Shown in pieces: positions 45,952 through 55,138 of a DNA stretch of 64,000 nucleotides. Below the pieces are notes generated by a model that worked only from the letters and a program-made list of their open reading frames with translations, ran no database searches and was not told where the DNA came from. The DNA is from Endozoicomonas gorgoniicola. GTDB taxonomy: Bacteria; Pseudomonadota; Gammaproteobacteria; Pseudomonadales; Endozoicomonadaceae. The stretch is from positions 4,818,501 through 4,882,500 of the forward strand of contig NZ_JAPFCC010000001.1 of the NCBI RefSeq assembly GCF_025562715.2. The letters are read 5' to 3'. The position numbers and the translations under genes were made by a program. Positions within the stretch are counted from its first letter, which is position 1, and every line of letters begins with the position of its first letter.

Positions 45952-47175
45952 ATGCAGTCAATTTTGAAATGTTGTGCTGGCCTCGATGTTCACAAGATGA
46001 TGGTCATGGCGACTGTTCAGACCGAAGATGAAAACGGCGAAATCAAAGAGATCACTCAGTCGTTCAAGACGTATCGACGTGAACGCAGGAAGCTTCGCGA
46101 CTTCCTGGTGAAACATCAGGTTGAGCTCGTAGTCATGGAAAGTACTGGCGTTTACTGGAAATGCGTTCACGAAACTCTGATTAAAGCAGGCCTCAAGGTC
46201 TGGGTTGTCAATGCCCGTCACGTCAAGAATGTGCCCGGTCGCAAGACTGATGTCCAGGACAGTCAGTGGCTGGCAACACTGGGTCGGTGTGGTTTGCTTC
46301 GCCCCAGCTTTGTACCGCCCCCTGATATCGAGCAGCTGAGGTTGCTGTTTCGCCGTCGTCAGAAACTGGTGGGGCAGCTTGCCGGTGAAAAGACCCGTCT
46401 GCATAAAGTTCTGGACGATGCCGGCATCCGTCTCGGTGGTGTAGTGAGTGACATACATGGCAAGTCCGCACAGGAAATGATTCAGGGACTGATTGACGGC
46501 CTGCCTCCGCAAGAGCTGGTGAAGTTTGCCCGTGGCAAGCTGAAGAGCAAAACCAAAGAGTTATTCGACAGCATGGAAGGCTCGCTGTCTTCAGCACATC
46601 TGACAGTGCTTAAGAGCATCCGGAAACATATTCAGTATCTGGATGATGAGGTTGCCGAATTGGATGCGGGAATACGCAATATTGTACAAACTCAGTACCG
46701 GGAACCCTGGCAGCTATTGCAAACCCTTCCGGGAGTCGATGAGATCGCAGCAGCAGGGTTGATTGCTGAGATCGGTGATGACATGAGTGCCTTTGGCAGC
46801 CGGGAGTCTCTGGCATCCTGGGCAGGCCTATGTCCGGGCAACAATGAAAGTGCCGGTAAGCGTAAGAGTGGTAAAACTCGTAAGGGCAACCAGTCCTTAC
46901 GACGGCTGATGTGTGAGATCAGTCAGGCAGCTGTAAAGACCAAAAGCCAGTTCAAAGGCAAACATCAAAGCCTGACCATTCGCCGTGGATATAAGCGCAG
47001 CATCATTGCCATCGGACATAAAATGTTGCGGGTGATCTACTGCATCCTCACCAGGCTTACGCCCTACAAGGATCCAGAGATTGATTACGAAGCACTGACG
47101 GTTCACAGGAATGCACCGCGCTGGTTACAGATGCTCCAGAAATATAATTATCTGCCAGCTTTAACTAAAGAATAA
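45952..47175 (+). CDS. IS110-family transposase (DEDD recombinase)
   Basis: A protein of about 407 residues from ATG 45952; upstream in-frame ATGs at 45916 and 45928 are possible. N-terminal RuvC-like DEDD set: CAGLDVHKMMV (Asp), VMESTGVYWKCV (Glu) and GRKTDVQDSQWLA (Asp, Asp). The C-terminal transposase-20 domain has LLQTLPGVDEIAAAGLIAEI and the serine region SWAGLCPGNNESAGKRKSGK. The element ends are not marked by inverted repeats, as usual for this family. It appears intact. Confidence 0.93.
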   Translation: MQSILKCCAGLDVHKMMVMATVQTEDENGEIKEITQSFKTYRRERRKLRDFLVKHQVELVVMESTGVYWKCVHETLIKAGLKVWVVNARHVKNVPGRKTDVQDSQWLATLGRCGLLRPSFVPPPDIEQLRLLFRRRQKLVGQLAGEKTRLHKVLDDAGIRLGGVVSDIHGKSAQEMIQGLIDGLPPQELVKFARGKLKSKTKELFDSMEGSLSSAHLTVLKSIRKHIQYLDDEVAELDAGIRNIVQTQYREPWQLLQTLPGVDEIAAAGLIAEIGDDMSAFGSRESLASWAGLCPGNNESAGKRKSGKTRKGNQSLRRLMCEISQAAVKTKSQFKGKHQSLTIRRGYKRSIIAIGHKMLRVIYCILTRLTPYKDPEIDYEALTVHRNAPRWLQMLQKYNYLPALTKE

Positions 47176-47252
47176 AAGCTCATCAGAGGCTGCGAGTAAG
47201 AACCTTGCCTGTCGGTGAGGATGGAGTGCTTTGCGAGTTCGGAGCACTATTT

Positions 47253-47834
47253 TCATAGTAAATAGCAATAAGTTCCTTCTTCCTTAAACTCGTCACTAAT
47301 AATGTTGCCGCTTAGGCTGGAAAGCACGTCAGATGTTGCCAACCGGTGAATCTGTTTAATTTTATCGATTTCAAGTTTGCCGCTGCCGAGTATATCACCG
47401 ACGCTTCTGAAAGCCTTTAACATAGCAGCTGCGTAACCTGGCTCATTTTCATAGCAAAACATTTTTAAACCATACTGTTTCCAATGTTTCTCATCGATAA
47501 AAAGTCTGTATAGCTGCTCTACCCTGAATCCTCTGCTCAGCTCCGAACTATCAAGCATTTCCTGAACTTTGAATGACTCCTGTTGGGCGTTATAAATGCC
47601 TTTTAGAAGTGATAACAATCGGCTGGAGACAGAGCGTTCACCACTTTCTATATTGTCAATAGCCTTTTTTATTTCCTTCAGGTTCATCTCCGAAAGAAGA
47701 ATGCTGCAAGCTTTAAGCATGAATAACCTTGTCCCATCTGTATACTGATGATATTCGGGCGGATGCTCGGCAAAACAAATCAGCTCATCACACCTCTCAA
47801 GGATATTCTCTTGGCTGGCCTGATGCATCGACTC
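47253..47834 (-). pseudogene. 3' part of a gene split by IS1595
   Basis: Encodes about 190 residues beginning ...ESMHQASQENILERCDELI and ending EEGTYCYLL. It is mostly helical, with no recognised family. The open frame's first dozen residues (VLPTANRN) come from the IS terminal repeat. Joined to the segment at 48947-49302 across one copy of the 8-bp duplication, it restores a ~309-residue protein in one frame. Confidence 0.8.
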
Positions 47835-48946
47835 GGCTAAGTTCCTGTTAGCAGTTGGAAGCACCAATGTTCCGCAATTCTTCTGACGAGTTGGTCAGTA
47901 TTTAACTTTACTGATGCAGTCAGATCACGCCTCCAGGCTAGGTAATGCGGGAGATAGCGGGTAGCAACACCATGAAATACACCGCCAATCCATGTTTTTA
48001 AGTTACTGTGGTAAGCATTGACATGCTGAATGTGGTAAATACCTTCGATAACATGCTGGCCAGCAGAAGTAACCAGCTCCTTGAACTCAAAACCAAGTTT
48101 CTCAGCAAGCTTTTCGTGGGCAAGGTGTGCATCGGCACAGACCGTACCTTCAATCGATATGCGGCCGTTTAAATGACGGCATAGTTCATTAGCACTTTCG
48201 TTTTCGAGTATGCCATCTACAGTGTTCTTCTCACGATCTCGAGCCACTAAAACCGGCACCTTTCGCGCTTTATTGGGATCATTGCCACGCTTCCGCGTAG
48301 GCCTTGGCAGGTCTTTTCTCTGACCTTTGAATGACTCTCGAAAAAAAGTCTCGTCTAATTCTGTAATGCCTTTGAGCTCTTCTGCCTGATCATTATTTAT
48401 GACCTCAAGGAAGTGGTGACGCCAGCGGAACGCTGTTTCAAGACTAACGCCATATTCACTGGCCGATGCTCGCAATGTCATGGAGTAAGTCATCCCAGTT
48501 AGATAGTCATTCCATTTTTCGGGGTATCTAAGTCTTGCTAGAGGCGTACCAGAGAAAGCGTTAAAAGTAGCTTTACATGTCTTGCAACGGTAGCGCTGAC
48601 GCTCGTTTTGAAAACCCCACCGACCAATATCATGTCCTTGGCACTTAGGGCAAACTGGCTGTTCTGCAAAGTGAGACAAAATGCAGGTTTCAAGTTCAGA
48701 TGTAGAGTTTTTAGTATTGGAGGAGTATTCGCTTTCTATAGCGACAGAACCAATGGATTCTTCTGCTTCATCAGAACCTATTTGAGCATCTGTCATTGCT
48801 CTGCTGAGGGTTTCATATTGCTCAAGGGTTAATGTCGAAATGGCATCAACAAAATTCTTAAATATCTCGAATTGCATAACGCTGTGCCTGAAAACTAGAA
48901 GGCATGGGAAGTATAGCTCATTCAACTGCTAACACGAACTTAGCCC
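47835..48946 (-). mobile_element. IS1595-family element, 1,112 bp with 8-bp target duplication
   Basis: The terminal inverted repeats start GGCTAAGTTC at the left and (minus strand) GGGCTAAGTTC at the right, both continuing TGTTAGCAGTTG. Direct repeats ATCGACTC flank the element at 47827-47834 and 48947-48954. It is a complete, recent-looking insertion. Confidence 0.93.
47837..48877 (-). CDS. IS1595-family transposase
   Basis: About 346 residues from ATG 48877 (MQFEIFKNFVDAIS); upstream codons are open but lie in the terminal region. N-terminal zinc ribbon CPKCQGHDIG...YRCKTC. The DDE core begins ITELDETFFRESFKG; VCADAHLAHEKLA holds the second Asp, and HHIQHVNAYH-type residues (YHIQHVNAYHSNLKTWI) follow. 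The stop lies inside the left terminal repeat. Probably functional. Confidence 0.9.
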   Translation of the reverse strand: MQFEIFKNFVDAISTLTLEQYETLSRAMTDAQIGSDEAEESIGSVAIESEYSSNTKNSTSELETCILSHFAEQPVCPKCQGHDIGRWGFQNERQRYRCKTCKATFNAFSGTPLARLRYPEKWNDYLTGMTYSMTLRASASEYGVSLETAFRWRHHFLEVINNDQAEELKGITELDETFFRESFKGQRKDLPRPTRKRGNDPNKARKVPVLVARDREKNTVDGILENESANELCRHLNGRISIEGTVCADAHLAHEKLAEKLGFEFKELVTSAGQHVIEGIYHIQHVNAYHSNLKTWIGGVFHGVATRYLPHYLAWRRDLTASVKLNTDQLVRRIAEHWCFQLLTGT

Positions 48947-49302
48947 ATCGACTCTGAATCATAAAGTGACAGATATTGATCCAGTCGTGTTACAAAAACA
49001 CTTAACCATTGACCCCACTTGTTATGGATATCTTGAGCTCTAAGTAACTCACAAACAGACCGACTTGTATCTACATACTCCTTAAAAGAATGATCAAAAT
49101 GCTTAAAATTTTCAAAAGATAAATTGGTTATCTTCCTTTCGTTCAACTTTTTACTCAGCATTCGGGGTTGATCCGATGGCTCCCTGTCAATTGCGCTGGG
49201 CTGACAATAACCAAAGACGAACCTCCGTTGATCCGGCGCGTGAAAATAATTGACATTATCACTGTTTATTGGGGCTATTAAGTTGCGAATTGAACTAATC
49301 AT
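48947..49302 (-). pseudogene. 5' part of the gene split by IS1595
   Basis: Starts ATG 49302 and encodes MISSIRNLIAPINSDN... to YDSESM, where the element begins (frame then stops after Gly). Cytosolic-looking, no known domain. Same frame as the 3' part at 47253-47834. Confidence 0.75.
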
Positions 49303-49337
49303 TTGTCCCTCCCTTGCTCATTATAAGCTTCAGGGGG

Positions 49338-49545
49338 TTAACCCGGAAGCAACTCCAGAAACCCAGACATGGAGGCTTTTCCTTTATGTCCGGTTACTAC
49401 ATAAACTTCGTCACATCCTGCATAATCCTTAAGGCCGATATCAGTTTTTTCACAGACAGACTCTCTCAGCTGTTGAGTCATTTTCTGCACGTCATCCTCG
49501 TTCGGGTCGAGGTCTGTCTGCCTGCTCGCTCCGGCGGCCTGTAGA
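49338..49545 (-). pseudogene. Remnant of a second IS1595-type transposase
   Basis: A start-less frame reads ...TQQLRESVCEKTDIGLKDY, then AGCDEVYVVTGHKGKAS before ending. CDEVYVVxGHKG is the first-Asp motif of the ISXO2-like/IS1595 DDE transposases. Both ends of the gene are missing. It is not the same sequence as the complete IS1595 element nearby. Confidence 0.6.
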
Positions 49546-49597
49546 GCCCATGCTTCAGCAGCTCAGACATGCCACCGAAATCAGGTGGGTAAGGATA

Positions 49598-50059
49598 TTA
49601 AGACGGGTGTGGCCAGTGGCGCAGAAGAGCTTCGTTAGACAGTTCATCTGCCACCGGCCCTATGATTTCAACAGGTTGATGACAGGTTGAAAAAACCTCC
49701 TGCCCGGAGAGGCCAATGCCCGGTCCGGCAATCTGTTGCAACACTTCTGCACTGCCACCATAAACCACCCTGCGAATGCCTGCCCAGTAAATAGCTCCGG
49801 CACACATGGCACAGGGTTCTGTACTGGTATATAGGGTGCATTCTTTCAGGACGTCAGGTGTTAACTGATGGCTGGCATGACTGACCAGGTTCAGTTCAGC
49901 ATGACGGGTCGCATCATTTTCAGAGATGACGGTATTTTCCGCCTCTAACAGAACCTTGTCGTCGTGTACCAGCAGGGCGCCAAATGGATGATTACCTTTA
50001 TCCATTGCATGGTTTGCCAACTCGATAGTCCGGGAAATATAGTGGCTATGCTCACTCAT
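49598..50059 (-). CDS. Nucleoside/guanine deaminase-like zinc enzyme
   Basis: ATG 50059 gives 153 residues. The CDA-fold zinc site is HAEL (His and catalytic Glu) and PCAMCAGAIYWAGI (two Cys). NHPFGALLVHDDKV and GPGIGLSGQEVF resemble guanine deaminases rather than TadA, but the substrate is not certain. It deaminates a nucleobase or nucleoside, consistent with the salvage genes elsewhere in the window. Confidence 0.85.
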   Translation of the reverse strand: MSEHSHYISRTIELANHAMDKGNHPFGALLVHDDKVLLEAENTVISENDATRHAELNLVSHASHQLTPDVLKECTLYTSTEPCAMCAGAIYWAGIRRVVYGGSAEVLQQIAGPGIGLSGQEVFSTCHQPVEIIGPVADELSNEALLRHWPHPS

Positions 50060-50106
50060 AAGGCTCAACTCAGTCTGTTACAAAAGGTGTATAGCGCAGA
50101 TTGAGT

Positions 50107-51012
50107 TTAGCCCTGATTTCCCGACAGTCCCTCCCCGGAACCGGTTTTCGACGGTTTTAGTACAACCGTATTTCCTACACCTATAAAGGTGACACCCAGC
50201 AGGGCCATAAGACTCCACTGGTAACCTTCCACCAGTGAAGACAGGTAAAGGGCAATAACCGGATAAACGACATCAATAAAAGCAGCCCGGTCTGACCCGA
50301 TTCTGCGAATCAATACCACATACGACGACAAGGCACCTACAGAGCCAAACACTGCCAGATAGACGAGAGAACCTATGTATTCTGTAGAGAAACTGAACTC
50401 TGGCACAACGCCCTGTGCCAAAGCAATGAGTGCCACCGTTGCAGAACCATAAAGCATATTCAGTGTGATCGTTGGCAGCATGGGCAAATTATCTTCTTCA
50501 TTACGTTCACAGGCGACACAGCCAAAGGAAAGCAACAGTGAAGCCAGAATAGCTTCCAGCATCCCCTTGCCTGCGGTATCGATAATCGATTGATCATCCA
50601 GTTCCGGCAGCATCAGCAGCAAAACACCAACACTGCCCAGAATGCCAGCCGCCACGACCTTTGCCTCAGCCGGCTTTGCCAACCATAGACGTCTGATCAT
50701 CACGTTAAAGTACAAAACGCTGGTGCTTAATACGGCGGTCAGCCCGCTGCTGATATACCGTTCACTTTCATACAGCAGCCAGTAAGAAATACCACACAGG
50801 CAGGCTCCCTGTATAAACAGCCGTATATGCTGGGAAACAGAAAAACGGCGAAACCCGGTTCGCAGACAGCAGTATGCCCCCAGCATAACCCCAGCCAGAA
50901 GAAAGCGGTAAAACACCGACCATAGACTGTTAACACCTAACTGGAAGGTAATGGCAAACCAGGTTGACCCCCAGATCAGGGAACAAAGCAAAAAAAGCAA
51001 AACTGTGTTCAT
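50107..51012 (-). CDS. DMT-superfamily (EamA) transporter
   Basis: A 301-residue inner-membrane protein with about ten hydrophobic helices in two EamA repeats. The first opens FLLCSLIWGSTWFAITFQLG and the second repeats the fold from about residue 145. Family members export amino acids and other small metabolites. The substrate is unknown. Confidence 0.88.
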   Translation of the reverse strand: MNTVLLFLLCSLIWGSTWFAITFQLGVNSLWSVFYRFLLAGVMLGAYCCLRTGFRRFSVSQHIRLFIQGACLCGISYWLLYESERYISSGLTAVLSTSVLYFNVMIRRLWLAKPAEAKVVAAGILGSVGVLLLMLPELDDQSIIDTAGKGMLEAILASLLLSFGCVACERNEEDNLPMLPTITLNMLYGSATVALIALAQGVVPEFSFSTEYIGSLVYLAVFGSVGALSSYVVLIRRIGSDRAAFIDVVYPVIALYLSSLVEGYQWSLMALLGVTFIGVGNTVVLKPSKTGSGEGLSGNQG

Positions 51013-51245
51013 AATCCGATCTCAAGTAACTCCCCTGGGCAATAAGCCGGTCAGAAGGGATATTTTCTGGAATCATAGAGACTGATGAAAGCTGGAAAAG
51101 TTCCTTGAAAAGGAGGAGAAAAAAGTGAGTTTCCCCGGAACAAAACAAGCTGCCGGGTATTGAATGAAGGGCAGTAACAGGATTGCAAACCCGAAGCGTT
51201 ATCAACGCTTCGTTTAACAGGGAAAATTTACGACAGCGGCATTCT

Positions 51246-51291
51246 TATGGGCAGAGAGTCCGGTTGTCTATGGGCAGAGAGTCCGGTTGTC
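51246..51291. repeat. 23-bp direct tandem repeat
   Basis: Two identical head-to-tail copies of a unit beginning TATGGGCAGAGAGTCC. The second copy ends inside the stop codon of the neighbouring secreted protein, so the duplication arose at the very end of that gene. Confidence 0.9.
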
Positions 51292-52081
51292 AAAAATTCT
51301 TACTTTGAATAACAGTAAAACACCCTGAAACATCAGAAAAGAGTTTATTGTCAGTATTCTGCCTGGGGATGGCATACATATTATCTGGTGTTATAGCCAG
51401 CCCCTCTATACGGATTGTCTGAGAGTTCCTCCGTGGGGAAGGGGGGTTAAATAACTGAAAAATATATGCGCCGGGAGGCCCCGGGTTAGAGCTAGTAGGA
51501 ATTGACGAAAAACCAGACCAGGAAGCCGATCCCGATGAAGCTTCCGCTACAGTTGGGCCGAGCCCTAAACTTCTTAATCCTGCACTTACTTTTCTATCGA
51601 GAAAATTGCCAGCCCGATCGAACCAGGTCACGCCGGCAACCAATATCTTTTGCGGAATCGTCAATTGCTGTTCGGCAGCACGCCTTCCGGTTGCGGCGGC
51701 TGCACTATTATTTCCTGATGCGAAAGTATTTCCTGATGCGAAAGTATTTCCTGATGCGAAAGTATTTCCTGATGCGAAACCTCTTCGCTGCTGGCGATTG
51801 TTATGTAACGGGGGAAGGTGGCGGTGTAAATAATAATCTCCCTGTACAGTCCTTATTAAATACATACCGGGTTGTTCATTTCGTCTGTCGCCAATAGTGT
51901 TCCGGATTTCAGCAAGAAAAGAGATATCTTCCTTGACCTCCTTGAGGTCAAGGATTATTTCGTTGTCATCGCCATCGTGTGAAACAGAGTAGAAGTGCTC
52001 AACAACCCGGGTGATTTCTCCATAACAGACACAGGGGAGGTAAAAAGCAACTATGAACACGAAAATAGTATACCAGCACAT
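51290..52081 (-). CDS. Small secreted protein with a hexapeptide repeat, unknown function
   Basis: A 263-residue protein. Signal peptide YTIFVFIVAFYLPCVCYG. Residues ~105-130 contain TFASGN repeated about four times. An Ala-rich linker follows, then KILVAGVTWFDRAGNFLDRK. The C-terminal ~90 residues are Ser/Pro-rich and probably flexible. No known domain. It resembles the window's other secreted proteins in carrying an expandable in-frame repeat. Confidence 0.6.
   Translation of the reverse strand: MCWYTIFVFIVAFYLPCVCYGEITRVVEHFYSVSHDGDDNEIILDLKEVKEDISFLAEIRNTIGDRRNEQPGMYLIRTVQGDYYLHRHLPPLHNNRQQRRGFASGNTFASGNTFASGNTFASGNNSAAAATGRRAAEQQLTIPQKILVAGVTWFDRAGNFLDRKVSAGLRSLGLGPTVAEASSGSASWSGFSSIPTSSNPGPPGAYIFQLFNPPSPRRNSQTIRIEGLAITPDNMYAIPRQNTDNKLFSDVSGCFTVIQSKNF
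51710..51779 (-). repeat. 18-bp in-frame tandem repeat coding TFASGN
   Basis: On the plus strand ATTTCCTGATGCGAAAGT repeats three times plus a 16-base partial. Perfect copies of a multiple-of-three unit suggest recent slippage. Confidence 0.9.
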
Positions 52082-52184
52082 CGCTACCCGTCTCTGTGAT
52101 AACCTACAAACCGCAGAGCAGTATAGGTGTTCTGGCGAAGGTTATCTGGCTGTTCGATGCATGTTAACGGCAACTGCAACCTGC

Positions 52185-52664
52185 TCAGTGCAAAGAAGGG
52201 GTCACCTCTGGCTGATGCGCCGCTGGTCCGGTTTCCCCCAGAAAAATCACCTGCAGGTCATGGCACTCATTCAGCAGCCACTTTTTGGCCTCAACGGTCA
52301 TATCCAGAAAATCGTAAAACTGATCGTAGGTCACACCTTTGGTGGTAATCAGGGCATCGCTGGACACCAGTAACGCACCGCCATTATCCATGATTTCCAT
52401 AAACAGCTTCATGGTGGGCAGAGAAGCGTTAAACCGTCCCAGTTCAGCATTCAGTTTCATCACCGTGGACAGTTTCAAATCCATTTCTGTACTGAACAGA
52501 ATGCCATAAGGCTCAACAAACAGGCGGCTGTCGAGTACACCATCCAGCTGTTGCAGAGCCGAAATATGCAGGCCGTCGCAGCGGTCACACATCCAGAACT
52601 CATAACCGGCCTGTCTCAGCCAGGCTTCAATCTGTGCGATGTCCGGTATTAAAAGTTCATGCAT
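52185..52664 (-). CDS. ybjN: YbjN-domain protein
   Basis: ATG 52664 gives 159 residues. CDRCDGLHISALQQLDGVLD, FSTEMDLKLSTVMKLNAEL and GVTYDQFYDFLDMTVE align by eye along the whole length with E. coli YbjN, a small cytosolic protein linked to stress and motility regulation through an unclear mechanism. It is divergent from pyrF. Confidence 0.8.
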   Translation of the reverse strand: MHELLIPDIAQIEAWLRQAGYEFWMCDRCDGLHISALQQLDGVLDSRLFVEPYGILFSTEMDLKLSTVMKLNAELGRFNASLPTMKLFMEIMDNGGALLVSSDALITTKGVTYDQFYDFLDMTVEAKKWLLNECHDLQVIFLGETGPAAHQPEVTPSLH

Positions 52665-52787
52665 GCAACAGCGTCCTGTAGAGGGGTTCATTCAGAAGGC
52701 GCAGACCATACCTGATTTTGCCAGCAGAGGCGATAGCAAAAAATTTCTGTTAGACTGCGCGCCCAGATTATGTAATAAGGCTTTGCT

Positions 52788-53600
52788 ATGCGTTTTCTGG
52801 ATCAAGTCCGTGCGGCTGTACGCAAAAACAACTCTCTCGTTTGTGTCGGCCTCGACCCTCTGCCTGAAAAATTCCCGGCTCATATTCAGGAGCTGGACCA
52901 GTCTGTTTTCGAGTTCAACAAGTACATCATTGATGCAACTCATGATCTGGTCTGTGCTTATAAACCCCAGGCAGCTCACTACCACGCCCGTGGTGCAGAA
53001 GACCAGCTGTTGATGACCATTGAGTACATCAAAGATAACTATCCGGATATCCCGGTCATTCTGGACTCCAAACGGGGTGATATTGGCAGCACCGCTGACC
53101 AGTATGCCAAAGAAGCCTTTGAGCGCTACGGTGCCGACGCTGTTACCATTAACCCTTACATGGGCATTGATACCGTAGAACCCTTCACCCGCTATGAAGA
53201 CAAAGGCACCATTCTTCTGTGTCGTACGTCCAACCCCGGGGCCGGGGCTATTCAGAACCTGAAGATCGGTGACCAGTTCCTGTATGAGGTGATTGCTGAA
53301 ACCGCCATGAAAGACTGGAACAGCAATAACAACATCATGCTGGTTGTAGGAGCCACCAACCCGGATGAACTGAAACGTATCCGTGAAATCACTGGCGACA
53401 TGACCTTCCTGGTTCCAGGACTGGGCGCTCAGGGTGGTGATGTTGAAGCGACGGTCAAAAGCGGCCTGAACAGTGAAGGCGAAGGTATTATTGTTAACTC
53501 ATCCCGTGGCATTATCTACGCGGGTAACGATGAGAATTTCGCCGAAGCTGCCCGTGCAGCGGCCATTGAGCTGCGCGATCAAGTGAACCAGCACCGATAA
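52788..53600 (+). CDS. pyrF: Orotidine-5'-phosphate decarboxylase
   Basis: A 270-residue enzyme with SLVCVGLDPLPEKFP at the start and the catalytic K/D tetrad in LDSKRGDIGSTADQYA. The length and the phosphate-binding AQGGDVEATVKSGL match the type 2 (longer) subfamily, unlike the ~230-residue type 1 enzyme of E. coli. Final step of UMP synthesis, cytosolic. Confidence 0.95.
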   Translation: MRFLDQVRAAVRKNNSLVCVGLDPLPEKFPAHIQELDQSVFEFNKYIIDATHDLVCAYKPQAAHYHARGAEDQLLMTIEYIKDNYPDIPVILDSKRGDIGSTADQYAKEAFERYGADAVTINPYMGIDTVEPFTRYEDKGTILLCRTSNPGAGAIQNLKIGDQFLYEVIAETAMKDWNSNNNIMLVVGATNPDELKRIREITGDMTFLVPGLGAQGGDVEATVKSGLNSEGEGIIVNSSRGIIYAGNDENFAEAARAAAIELRDQVNQHR

Positions 53601-53609
53601 CAAATCGCT

Positions 53610-53640
53610 ACACTCCGGAACTCTGTCAGTTCCGGAGTGT
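53610..53640 (+). terminator. Strong hairpin after pyrF
   Basis: A perfect 13-bp stem, ACACTCCGGAACT and its complement, with a 5-base loop, begins 9 bases after the stop. No long T run follows, so it may be a 3' stabiliser as much as a terminator. Confidence 0.65.
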
Positions 53641-53686
53641 CTGCTAGGATGTAAATCAATTCGGTAACAGATACGGAATTCAGATC

Positions 53687-54367
53687 ATGCGTCGATTACA
53701 AAAGCTATTCAATAACAACAGACAATGGTCAGACTCAGTCCGCCAGAAAGAGCCAGACTTCTTTGAGAAGCTGTCACAACAACAGGCTCCTGAGTACCTG
53801 TGGATCGGCTGTTCCGATAGCCGTGTGCCAGCAAATCAAATTACCGACCTGCTTCCCGGCGATCTGTTTGTTCACCGTAATGTTGCCAACCAGGTTGTTC
53901 ATACCGACCTTAACTGCCTGTCAGTTATCCAGTACGCTGTGGACTACCTGAAGGTCAAGCACATTATTGTCTGTGGTCATTATGGCTGTGGCGGCGTGGC
54001 AGAAGCCACCAAAAACAGCAAGCTGGGCATGATCGACAACTGGCTGCGCCATGTTCAGGATGTAAAACACAAACATAAGGAAGCTCTGGAGCCTATTTCC
54101 AATGACCAGACCCTGGTCAACAGAATGTGCGAGCTGAATGTTCTGGAGCAGGTGGTGAATGTCTGCCAGACGACCGTTGTGCAGGACGCCTGGGACCGTG
54201 GACAGGACCTGGCAGTACACAGCTGGATTTACGGTCTTAAAGATGGCCTGCTCAGGGATCTGGGGATGTGTGTTACGGCACCTGAGGAGCTGGAGCCACT
54301 CCACAGCAGTTCGGTGTCCGCCATTGTAGATAAAATTTCGGACGCCTCTGAAGCAGAGCAGCTCTGA
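53687..54367 (+). CDS. can: Beta-class carbonic anhydrase
   Basis: A 226-residue protein. Zinc ligands are Cys42 (WIGCSDSRVPAN, with Asp44 and Arg46 of the dyad), His98 and Cys101 (VCGHYGCGGV). HRNVANQV and the full length match the E. coli Can type. It interconverts CO2 and bicarbonate, supplying bicarbonate for biosynthesis, including pyrimidines made by the neighbouring pyrF pathway. Confidence 0.96.
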   Translation: MRRLQKLFNNNRQWSDSVRQKEPDFFEKLSQQQAPEYLWIGCSDSRVPANQITDLLPGDLFVHRNVANQVVHTDLNCLSVIQYAVDYLKVKHIIVCGHYGCGGVAEATKNSKLGMIDNWLRHVQDVKHKHKEALEPISNDQTLVNRMCELNVLEQVVNVCQTTVVQDAWDRGQDLAVHSWIYGLKDGLLRDLGMCVTAPEELEPLHSSSVSAIVDKISDASEAEQL

Positions 54368-54391
54368 AACCTCCTGCCCTGCCACCTCCTT

Positions 54392-54416
54392 GCTGTGTTC
54401 TCTCTTAGAACACAGC
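54392..54416 (+). terminator. Hairpin after can
   Basis: A perfect 10-bp stem, GCTGTGTTCT and AGAACACAGC, around CTCTT, 25 bases past the stop. The T run is poor (CTCTC), so termination strength is uncertain. Confidence 0.55.
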
Positions 54417-54533
54417 TCTCACCAAACAATGATTGCGTGACGTTTCGGAGCCATTCTGGTTTCTCTCGCATACACTTACTACTCTTCTCCCTTGGTAATT
54501 TACAGATTGGCAAAAACAAGAGGAACACAGCCC

Positions 54534-55067
54534 ATGGAGACTGAAAAATACCCTGTCTTAATGCGCTTTATGCACTGGCTGATGGCCATCACCATTCTGG
54601 GGATGATCGGCAGTGGCTGGTTTATGGCAGGTCTGGACCCGGACGTAGCGCCCTACAAATACGACATTTATTTCTGGCACAAATCCTTTGGCGTACTGTC
54701 TATGCTGCTGATTGTTGCGCGGATCATCATTCGCCTTTCAATCAAACACCCCAAACTGTCTGAAACATTGCCTTCGTTCGAAAAAGCACTGGCAAAACTT
54801 GCCCACTTTTCGATGTATCTGCTGATGATAGCGGTGCCTGTCAGTGGTCTGCTTATGTCTGAATTTGGCGGCAAACCCATTCCTTTCTTTGGGCTAACCC
54901 TTCCTGAAGTTATCGAAAACAATAAAGAAATGGCCGGGCTGCTGCATAGTATTCACACGACCATTCCCTTCGTTTTTCTTGGAATTATTTGTCTGCATAT
55001 TCTGGGTGCTTTAAGACATCGTTTTATGGATTCTCCAGAAAACGATGTTTTGAAAAAAATGCTCTGA
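54534..55067 (+). CDS. Cytochrome b561 family protein
   Basis: ATG 54534 (METEKYPVLMRFMHW) is preceded by AAGAGG at good spacing; a TTG 42 bases upstream is less likely. Four membrane helices. Haem-ligand histidines are in RFMHWLMA, YFWHKSFGVL, LAHFSMYLL and CLHILGALRH. These diheme proteins pass electrons between the quinone pool and periplasmic or superoxide acceptors. Confidence 0.9.
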   Translation: METEKYPVLMRFMHWLMAITILGMIGSGWFMAGLDPDVAPYKYDIYFWHKSFGVLSMLLIVARIIIRLSIKHPKLSETLPSFEKALAKLAHFSMYLLMIAVPVSGLLMSEFGGKPIPFFGLTLPEVIENNKEMAGLLHSIHTTIPFVFLGIICLHILGALRHRFMDSPENDVLKKML

Positions 55068-55138
55068 CAGAACTGAGCCGGAACCACTATCTTGAAAACT
55101 CCCTCCGGCTCATCACTAAAACACAGGGTAAGTTTGTA

